Source: Pseudomonas maumuensis (GTDB lineage Bacteria > Pseudomonadota > Gammaproteobacteria > Pseudomonadales > Pseudomonadaceae). Taken from it: a DNA stretch of 64,000 nucleotides. Location of the stretch: positions 2,666,001 through 2,730,000 of the forward strand of contig NZ_CP077077.1 in NCBI RefSeq assembly GCF_019139675.1, written 5' to 3'. The notes below the pieces were generated by a model. The model saw nothing but the letters and a program-made list of their open reading frames with translations, was not told the origin of the DNA and searched no databases. This document shows positions 58,124 to 64,000 of the stretch, piece by piece; positions within the stretch are counted from its first letter, which is position 1, and each line of letters opens with the position of its first letter. Position numbers and translations under genes: made by a program.

Positions 58124-60436
58124 ATGGCTGTCAGTGCCACGTTCCTCAACGACTCCACCCGCAAACCCGAGCTCTACATTGGCCGTTCCGACCTGGGTGA
58201 CTACACCCTCACGGTGACCAGTACCACGGCGATCACCGCCACGGACATTCGCCTGCAGTTTCCCGGTACCTTGCTCAGCGCATCGGATGTGGGGAAGATC
58301 AAGGTCGCCGGCAGCGCCTGGAGGGCCACCGTGCAAGGCAACATGCTGGTGCTCAACGGCAGTCAGGGCATCGATGCCGGAGGCCGCCTGGCGCTGCAAC
58401 TGAACGGAGTCGCCTCGAGCTTCTTCAGCCAGACCAACGCCGATCTTGGTGTACGGGTGAACGGGCAGAACATCTCACCGCCGTACAAGCTCTTCCTGCT
58501 GCGTTACCCTGAACTCGCCGCCGACCTGCGCCAGAACATGGCCGCGCAGTTGCTGCCAGACAGCAGCGTCTATGTCACCCCGGCGGACAACGTCACCATC
58601 GAGAACCTGCTGGTCCTGCAACTGACCAACCTCAAGCCGGGCGAGCCACTGGTGACAAAGCCCTGGGTGGACACGCCCACGGTACTGCTGTCGTTCGTCT
58701 ACGGCGACAGCATTGGCGCATTGACCCCGGCCGACCCGCGTGATCCATTCTCGGCCTGGAACATCAAGGCCTCGGTGGAGGCGACCTACCACAATGGCCA
58801 GCAGACCTACGAATGGGGGGCGACCAATCCGGACCCGGGCGCCGGCGGCAACGACCCGGTATGGACCCTGAAGCCGGTGAGCACGAACCGAACGGTGCTC
58901 GGGGCCGGCGCGGGCGCCACGGCCGCCTTCGTGATCGAGAACATCACCACCCAGGCCCCGCGTGGGGCGACGCTTGCCTACCTGCAGTACAGTGATTTTC
59001 CAGGCTATGACGATGGTTACTTCACCCTGCCGGTGCAGAAGCGCGAGCCGACGCCGAATATCATCTTCTTCAATGGCGTGCCCTCCAACCTTGCCAACCT
59101 CGGTGACGAAGCCACCCTGCGTTGGCAGTGCTTCGACGTGCGCCAGGTCAAGTTGCAGTATGGCAACGTCACCCTGGACAGCGCCAAGGGACAGATCGGC
59201 ACAGGGGTGAGCAGCGTCGCGCAATACAAGGTCAGGTGCGACAGGACCACCCAGTTCACCCTGAATGCCTACAAGACCCTCAACGCCGCCACACCGGACT
59301 TCACCACCCAGTTCACGGTGAACGTGCCCCCGGTGGCGATCGACGCGTTCACCGCTACGCCCGCCAGCGGCAGGGTGTCGACCGCCGTGACTCTGGCCTG
59401 GCAGACCCATGCCGCACGCTCGGCGATCCTCAGCGCGCCTGGCCAGGAAGATCATGCGATTGACAGGGAGGATCTGGCCTCGGGCCGTTACCAGGTCTTC
59501 CCGCAAAAGCCGATCAGCTACACCCTGACCGTGCAGGGGGAGGGCGGGCCGCTGTCGCGCAGCGTCGATCTGTTCTTCCTCAAGCGCGGCTGGAACACGT
59601 TCAACGGCACTCCCGACTTCATGGCGCCCACCGGGGCCATCGTCTTGAGCCAGGACACCACGTTGTGGCTGTTGTCGCCAGACAGCGCCAAGGCGATCTT
59701 CAGTACCCACGATGGGCAGAACTGGACCCAGGTTGGCGCATTCGACGACACCTTCACCGCGCGTGCCAATGCTGCAGGTGTGTACTGGAAGGGGCGGTTC
59801 TGGCTGATGGGCGGCGATACCGGTGCCCGGAGGCTGAACGATGTGTGGAGCAGCAGTGACGGCCTGCATTGGACCCAGGTGACCGCCGGCGCCGCCTGGC
59901 CTGGGCGGCGGGACTTCGGTTGCGTGGTGTTCCAGGACAAGCTGTGGGTGATGGGCGGGGAGGACCAGAACTACCAGTTGCTCAATGACGTATGGTGCTC
60001 GAGCGACGGGATCAACTGGCAGAAATCGGGCAATGCCGGTTGGTCGCCGCGCTCGCGGTTCGGGGTGACGGCCGCTGGCGACAGGTTGTATGTGGTGGGT
60101 GGCAAGTCGCAGCTGCAGCCAGCCGATAGTGATGTCTGGGCCAGCCGCGAAGGCAGTGGCTGGGAAGAACAGGCGCCGATGCCGGCGGCGGGGCGTACCA
60201 ATCCCATCGTGTTCGTGCAGGACGAGGCGCTCTATGTAATGGGAGGCACCGCGGCGGATGGGAGCGCGCTGGGCGATCTCAACCTGTGTTCGCGCAACGA
60301 ATGGAGCGTATTGCCCGGCATTTCGTGGAGCGTAACCAGGCCCGGCTACACCTGGTTCCGCGAGAGCGTCTGGATTGCTGGAGGCACGAAGGGCGGGACA
60401 GGGGCGAACAGGGCCGTCTATGCCTTGATGTTCTGA
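58124..60436 (+). CDS. Seven-gene locus protein 7: kelch-repeat beta-propeller protein
   Basis: The 770-residue protein has an AAGGAG site 7 bp before its ATG. The first 480 residues are beta-rich, Ig-like modules (for example T-P-A-S-G-R-V-S-T-A-V-T-L-A-W near 410-425). The C-terminal 260 residues carry five kelch-type blades, with L-W/Y-V-M-G-G at about 557, 605, 652, 700 and 747. The spacing is a regular 47-48 residues, each with D-V-W-S-S-S-D-G-x-x-W-like ends, plus an earlier degenerate blade near 513, so a six-bladed propeller is likely. Propellers mediate protein or glycan binding, so this may be the target-binding subunit. No signal peptide is seen. Confidence 0.75.
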   Translation: MAVSATFLNDSTRKPELYIGRSDLGDYTLTVTSTTAITATDIRLQFPGTLLSASDVGKIKVAGSAWRATVQGNMLVLNGSQGIDAGGRLALQLNGVASSFFSQTNADLGVRVNGQNISPPYKLFLLRYPELAADLRQNMAAQLLPDSSVYVTPADNVTIENLLVLQLTNLKPGEPLVTKPWVDTPTVLLSFVYGDSIGALTPADPRDPFSAWNIKASVEATYHNGQQTYEWGATNPDPGAGGNDPVWTLKPVSTNRTVLGAGAGATAAFVIENITTQAPRGATLAYLQYSDFPGYDDGYFTLPVQKREPTPNIIFFNGVPSNLANLGDEATLRWQCFDVRQVKLQYGNVTLDSAKGQIGTGVSSVAQYKVRCDRTTQFTLNAYKTLNAATPDFTTQFTVNVPPVAIDAFTATPASGRVSTAVTLAWQTHAARSAILSAPGQEDHAIDREDLASGRYQVFPQKPISYTLTVQGEGGPLSRSVDLFFLKRGWNTFNGTPDFMAPTGAIVLSQDTTLWLLSPDSAKAIFSTHDGQNWTQVGAFDDTFTARANAAGVYWKGRFWLMGGDTGARRLNDVWSSSDGLHWTQVTAGAAWPGRRDFGCVVFQDKLWVMGGEDQNYQLLNDVWCSSDGINWQKSGNAGWSPRSRFGVTAAGDRLYVVGGKSQLQPADSDVWASREGSGWEEQAPMPAAGRTNPIVFVQDEALYVMGGTAADGSALGDLNLCSRNEWSVLPGISWSVTRPGYTWFRESVWIAGGTKGGTGANRAVYALMF

Positions 60437-60524
60437 CGGGTCGGGGAGGGTTGCGTGTTTCTGCGAGGGTGTGTCGAGGTTGCTCGAGCTGCCGGACAGG
60501 TGTAGGAGGCCGAAGGGGCATGCG

Positions 60525-60530
60525 TATAAT
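60525..60530 (+). promoter_or_regulatory. Candidate -10 box of the DUF262 gene
   Basis: A perfect TATAAT lies 36 bp before the ATG of the GmrSD-like gene in an otherwise GC-rich spacer. No convincing -35 box is seen 16-18 bp upstream, so the call is tentative. It suggests the gene is transcribed apart from the preceding seven-gene locus. Confidence 0.35.
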
Positions 60531-60566
60531 GGCTATGCGCCATTAACTTCTGATCGCCATAAGGAC

Positions 60567-62264
60567 ATGCCGTTGCAATCTTCCCTGAATATCCAGCGCT
60601 TGTTGGCCGACAAGCAAATCGTGGTTCCCGATTACCAGCGTGCTTACGCCTGGGACATACCTTCGGACAGCAGTCGGTCGTCCCAGGTGGACGTCTTCCT
60701 CGCAGACTTGGAACGCCATCAGCTCAGCCATAGCCGCTCACCTTACTATTTCGGTCACTTCCTCTTCGAACGCACGGCCGAAAAACTGCACATCATTGAT
60801 GGCCAGCAGCGCCTGACCACCATCACACTGTTCCTGCAGGCGCTTATCTGTCGGTTACGAACACTGCGGGCGCTGAACGAGGAGGAGGAAAGCTGTGTAC
60901 GCGACATGATCCGTTGCGGGCACCTGCTGCGCTTCCAGACAATTGACTATGACCGCCAGGTGATGAACGACGTGGTGTTCGATGGGGTGAAGATCGACTA
61001 CAGCGCTCTCGAAACGAAATCGGCGCTACGTATCCTGCGCGCCTTCGATTACTTCACCCAGCAGTTGCGCGACAAACCGCTCGCCTGGCTTGTAAGGATG
61101 CTCGCAGTCGTGGCTCAGGCGCGATGCACAGCCCACCTCGTGCATGACAAGGCAGAAGCTATCCAGATGTTCATCTTCCAGAACAATCGGGGCAAGCGTC
61201 CGTCGAATTTGGAGGTGACCAAGGCGCAGTTCATGTATGCGGTGCATCTGCGGGCAGAGGATCCGCACCTGCGCGAGCGATTGATCGAAGACTTGAACGC
61301 GCGTTTCGGGCGGATCTACAAAGCCATTGCCTCGACGGGCTATCGCATCGATGAAGACGACGTCTTGTTGTACACCCTTCGTGTCCAGCACAACTCGCTT
61401 TGGGAAAGCGCGCCTTTGGAAAGCATTGAGCAGGCCCTGTCGAGTGATGATGCGCTGGACTTCATCCAGCGTTTCGTCAAGCTGCTCGAAGCCAGCTTCG
61501 TCTACCTGTCGGCCTTTTTTGGCCGGGATGAAAAGGAACACTTCGCCATTCACTCGCTGGTCTGCCTGGGTTCGTTGGCGATTGCCCTGCCTTTCATCAT
61601 CAAGGCCTATCGCCAGGTCATGCCCATGGAAAACATCAACGCCCTTTGCAGCGCCTTCGAGGGATTACTGTTGCGCCATCGCTTGATCGGCAGCCGTGCC
61701 GATCTGACTTCGCGCCTCAACGATGTGTTCGCCACGTTCTGTGAATCGGATGCGGACATCCAGCCATTGCTGGACCGCATTGCCCATCTGAAATCGGCAC
61801 AGAAGGGTTGGTGGGCGTTCTGGAACGATGCAAAACTCGAAGAAGCCTTGGAGGGCGACATCAGTCACGCCAGCGCCCGACACCTGCTTTGGAAGTATGA
61901 GGTACATCTGGAAGGTGAAGGGCAGCAGGGATATCACCCCCGCCGGTTCGATCGCATAGAAAGACCCGAACTGGAGCATATCGCACCGCGCAGCGAGCCA
62001 TCCTGCGACGTGCATGGATATGGTGAATACAGCGAAGACTTCCGGAGCCTGTACCTGAATTGCCTGGGAAATTATCTGTTGCTGTCAAAGTCGCACAACT
62101 GCGCGGTGGGGAACATTCCCTTCGCTCGCAAGTTGGCGACCTACAATCACAGCGCGCAACAGCGTGAGATACAGAGCTTCCTGGGAGAAGACGGCGTATG
62201 GGGAATGGATGCTATCGATAAGCGACATGAGCGCATGGTCGGGGTGTTGATGCAACAACTCTAG
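60567..62264 (+). CDS. GmrSD-like restriction protein (DUF262 + DUF1524)
   Basis: The 565-residue protein has an N-terminal DUF262 (ParB/GmrS-like) domain. Its marks are V-P-D-Y-Q-R-A-Y-A-W (20-29) and the nucleotidase motif I-I-D-G-Q-Q-R-L-T-T (76-85), followed by F-Q-N-N-R-G-K-R-P-S near 210. The C-terminal DUF1524 is an HNH-type nuclease: L-E-H-I-A-P-R near 470, then N-C-L-G-N-Y-L-L-L-S-K-S-H-N near 497-510. Such fusions (GmrSD, SspE and relatives) cut modified or foreign DNA and protect against phages. I chose the ATG at 60567, which has TAAGGA before it and begins the conserved domain. It stands alone at the end of the unusual locus. Confidence 0.82.
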   Translation: MPLQSSLNIQRLLADKQIVVPDYQRAYAWDIPSDSSRSSQVDVFLADLERHQLSHSRSPYYFGHFLFERTAEKLHIIDGQQRLTTITLFLQALICRLRTLRALNEEEESCVRDMIRCGHLLRFQTIDYDRQVMNDVVFDGVKIDYSALETKSALRILRAFDYFTQQLRDKPLAWLVRMLAVVAQARCTAHLVHDKAEAIQMFIFQNNRGKRPSNLEVTKAQFMYAVHLRAEDPHLRERLIEDLNARFGRIYKAIASTGYRIDEDDVLLYTLRVQHNSLWESAPLESIEQALSSDDALDFIQRFVKLLEASFVYLSAFFGRDEKEHFAIHSLVCLGSLAIALPFIIKAYRQVMPMENINALCSAFEGLLLRHRLIGSRADLTSRLNDVFATFCESDADIQPLLDRIAHLKSAQKGWWAFWNDAKLEEALEGDISHASARHLLWKYEVHLEGEGQQGYHPRRFDRIERPELEHIAPRSEPSCDVHGYGEYSEDFRSLYLNCLGNYLLLSKSHNCAVGNIPFARKLATYNHSAQQREIQSFLGEDGVWGMDAIDKRHERMVGVLMQQL

Positions 62265-62415
62265 TGCGCAGTGCCTGTACACCAGGCGTGCTGCCGAAGT
62301 GCCCTGTCTCGGAAATACATTCTCTTTTGCCTAGTGACTTGGGTATCCGGCCTAGGCGCAGCCAAAAGTGAACAGCTTTTTTCCGAGGGAGGGCATCAGA
62401 CTGCGCTGGAGCGGG

Positions 62416-63321
62416 CTATTTCCTCTCAACCCGGTTGCCCGGCACATGCAGATATGACATGACGCTCTCCGTCAGCTCGGTCGCCAGCCGTACCGCCTCC
62501 TTGTTGCGTGCCATGACCGCGGCCACCAGGCCTTCGATCAATGCCAACACGGCGATGTTGGAGCTGGTCAGCACCGGATGATCGGCGGGGGCATACAGCA
62601 CGTGGCGGGCCAGCGGCGCCAGGGGTGAGGCCGGAGAGTCGGTGATGGCCAGCACGGTGGCCTTGCGTTCATGGGCGAAACGCGACAGCTGCAGGGTGTC
62701 TTGCGAGTAACGTGGCAGGGCGATGGCCAGTAGCACGTCCTGCTCGGTGATCGCAGCCAGGCGGTAGGCGGCATTCTCGTTGCCGCCCTCCATGCTGATG
62801 GCACAGGTGTCCTTGCAGAACGGGATCAGGGTCGAGGCGGCCAGCCCGGCCAGGTACACGCTGTTGCCGAAGCCCAGCACATAGACCTTGCGTGCCTCGA
62901 GCAGACAGCCGACGAACGCCTCGAAGGTTTCGGCCTGGTTGTTGCTGGCGGTGGTCGCCAGGTTGCTGCTGGCGCTCTGGATCTGTTCGTGCAGGCCAAA
63001 GTCGCCGGCCGGGCGCAAGGCGAGTTCGTTGCGCAGCTTGTCCACTGGCGAGACCATCTGCTGCAGGGTGGCCACCAACTCGGCTTTCATGCCGCTGTAG
63101 CCGCCCAGGTCCAGGGCCTTGGCCAGGCGATTGACCGCCGCCGGCGAGGTCTCGGTCGCCTGGGCCATGTCCTCGATGGTCAAGGTCGCCGCCTTCAGCG
63201 GGTGGCGCAGGATGTACTCGGCGACCTTGCGCAACGAGGGTGGTAGTTCTGCCAGGCTCTCCGACAGCTTGCGCATGACCGGCGCGGCGTAGACGGTGGT
63301 GTTCTTGGTATGGCTCGACAT
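62416..63321 (-). CDS. MurR/RpiR-family transcriptional regulator
   Basis: The 301-residue regulator has an N-terminal helix-turn-helix (about 20-95, with A-A-T-L-T-I-E-D-M-A-Q-A-T-E-T-S-P-A-A-V-N-R) and a C-terminal sugar-isomerase (SIS) domain (about 130-280, V-L-G-F-G-N-S-V-Y-L-A-G and A-I-T-D-S-P-A-S-P-L). RpiR proteins usually sense sugar phosphates, but in pseudomonads several control amino-acid use. Its place beside a polar amino-acid ABC transporter read in the same direction suggests it controls that transporter. The start at 63321 is chosen over an upstream ATG because the conserved part begins soon after. Confidence 0.85.
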   Translation of the reverse strand: MSSHTKNTTVYAAPVMRKLSESLAELPPSLRKVAEYILRHPLKAATLTIEDMAQATETSPAAVNRLAKALDLGGYSGMKAELVATLQQMVSPVDKLRNELALRPAGDFGLHEQIQSASSNLATTASNNQAETFEAFVGCLLEARKVYVLGFGNSVYLAGLAASTLIPFCKDTCAISMEGGNENAAYRLAAITEQDVLLAIALPRYSQDTLQLSRFAHERKATVLAITDSPASPLAPLARHVLYAPADHPVLTSSNIAVLALIEGLVAAVMARNKEAVRLATELTESVMSYLHVPGNRVERK

Positions 63322-63400
63322 CCGGCGCGAGGCTCCCTGTGAATTGCCGGTAGTGTATCCCAAGGCGCTCTGCGGCGGGCTGGCGCAGAGCGCCTCGGGG

Positions 63401-64000
63401 TTACTTCAGGCTGCCGGCGAGGAACTGGCGCAGCCGTTCGGACTGCGGCCGCGCCAGCACCTCGCGCGGCTCGCCGCGTTCTTCGGCCAGGCCCTGGTGG
63501 AGGAACAGCACCTGGTTGGACACCTCGCGGGCAAAGCCCATCTCGTGGGTGACCACGACCATGGTCCGGCCCTCCTGGGCCAGGTCCCGCATGACCTTGA
63601 GCACATCGCCGACCAGTTCCGGGTCGAGGGCCGACGTCGGCTCGTCGAACAGCATTACCTCGGGCTCCATGGCCAGGGCACGGGCGATGGCCACGCGCTG
63701 CTGCTCGCCACCAGACATGTGCGCCGGGTAGGCGTCGCGGCGGTGGCTGACGCCGACCTTGGCCAGGTAGTGCTCGGCTTTGTCGCGGGCCTCCTTGCGG
63801 TTCATGCCGAGCACCTGTACCGGGGCTTCCATCACGTTGTCCAGGGCACTCATGTGTGCCCACAGGTTGAAGTGCTGGAAGACCATGCTCAGCCGCGCGC
63901 GCAGGCGCTGCAACTGACGCGGGTCAGCCGCCCGCAGCCCGCCTCGGGGGCACTCGCGCAGCTTGAGCTGTTCGCCGTTGACCAGGATCTGCCCGGCGTT
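63401..64000 (-). CDS. Polar amino-acid ABC transporter ATPase, HisP-like (5' end cut by window)
   Basis: About 199 C-terminal residues are present; the Walker A part lies beyond the window edge. Visible are the Q-loop M-V-F-Q-H-F-N-L-W-A-H-M, the signature M-S-G-G-E-Q-Q-R-V-A-I-A-R-A, Walker B V-M-L-F-D-E-P-T-S-A-L-D-P and the switch V-T-H-E-M-G-F-A. The H-F-N-L-W-A-H-M form and the spacing are typical of HisP-type ATPases for histidine, arginine or ornithine import. It lies 79 bp upstream of the RpiR regulator and reads in the same direction. The permease and binding-protein genes should be outside the window. Confidence 0.9.
   Translation of the reverse strand, partial: NAGQILVNGEQLKLRECPRGGLRAADPRQLQRLRARLSMVFQHFNLWAHMSALDNVMEAPVQVLGMNRKEARDKAEHYLAKVGVSHRRDAYPAHMSGGEQQRVAIARALAMEPEVMLFDEPTSALDPELVGDVLKVMRDLAQEGRTMVVVTHEMGFAREVSNQVLFLHQGLAEERGEPREVLARPQSERLRQFLAGSLK

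Noticed and set aside
43205..60436. Prophage, tailocin, extracellular contractile injection system or Tc toxin
   Set aside because: No sheath, tube, baseplate, AAA+ ATPase, lysozyme, holin, terminase, integrase, SpvB/RHS or TcA-like repeat could be recognised in any of the seven proteins.
62265..62415. Short 63-codon plus-strand frame after the DUF262 gene
   Set aside because: It overlaps the antisense end of the RpiR gene, has no ribosome site and no recognisable content.

Overview
The window is chromosomal DNA of a fluorescent pseudomonad, most likely the Pseudomonas putida group. The reasons are uniformly GC-rich coding sequence, many REP-type inverted repeats of the P. putida kind (core GGGAGC-GGCTT-GC-), and typical content: a Zur-linked pyrC-like/dksA2 block, a FeaR-type regulator, ppk2, a DyP peroxidase and the ligase-associated repair operon. 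No tRNA, rRNA, CRISPR array, IS element or recognisable prophage was seen.

Layout. 1-2431: end of an (S)-ureidoglycine aminohydrolase, an exported beta-propeller protein, a tiny exported protein. 2717-5052: an AT-richer two-gene Septu-like anti-phage module (PtuA ATPase + PtuB HNH nuclease). 5082-10083: lipoprotein, polyphosphate kinase 2, an EmrAB-like efflux pair, a GNAT acetyltransferase. 10167-12616: zinc-starvation block (Zur box, gamma-carbonic anhydrase, dihydroorotase homologue, zinc-finger-less DksA2). 12613-16228: MgtC-like protein, CrtZ-like hydroxylase, BASS transporter, DyP peroxidase.

16579-30086 is a catabolic island. A leftward run (aldehyde dehydrogenase, LuxR-type regulator, MoaF, two SDRs, an outer-membrane barrel) faces a rightward flavin-dependent oxygenase with its flavin reductase, followed by an APC permease, a DUF3156 protein and a FeaR-like AraC regulator, then a leftward FAD amine oxidase-like gene and a cupin. 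It looks like uptake and oxidation of an aromatic compound or aromatic amine through an aldehyde, but the substrate is not known. 30479-31636: an extended SDR. 32003-37947: four-gene DNA end-repair operon (exonuclease, ATP-dependent ligase, Lhr-like helicase, PdeM). 38139-42811: small envelope proteins, a haloperoxidase-type hydrolase, a MerR regulator, an exported acetoacetate-decarboxylase-like protein, an Old-Yellow-Enzyme-type reductase and arfB. Three promoters in this stretch share the 19-bp spacer and central dyad typical of MerR-controlled promoters, which suggests one small regulon.

43205-60436 is the most unusual part: seven same-strand, closely packed genes (395, 320, 457, 1502, 817, 1433 and 770 aa) with almost no recognisable domains. 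They comprise two paralogous Ig-like proteins, a possible GT-A-like protein, a DUF6603-type giant, two giants of unknown family joined by 4-bp stop/start overlaps, and a protein ending in kelch repeats. None has an obvious signal peptide. I think this is an undescribed multi-protein system. It is followed by a GmrSD-like (DUF262/DUF1524) defence gene, an RpiR regulator, and the cut-off end of a polar amino-acid ABC transporter ATPase.
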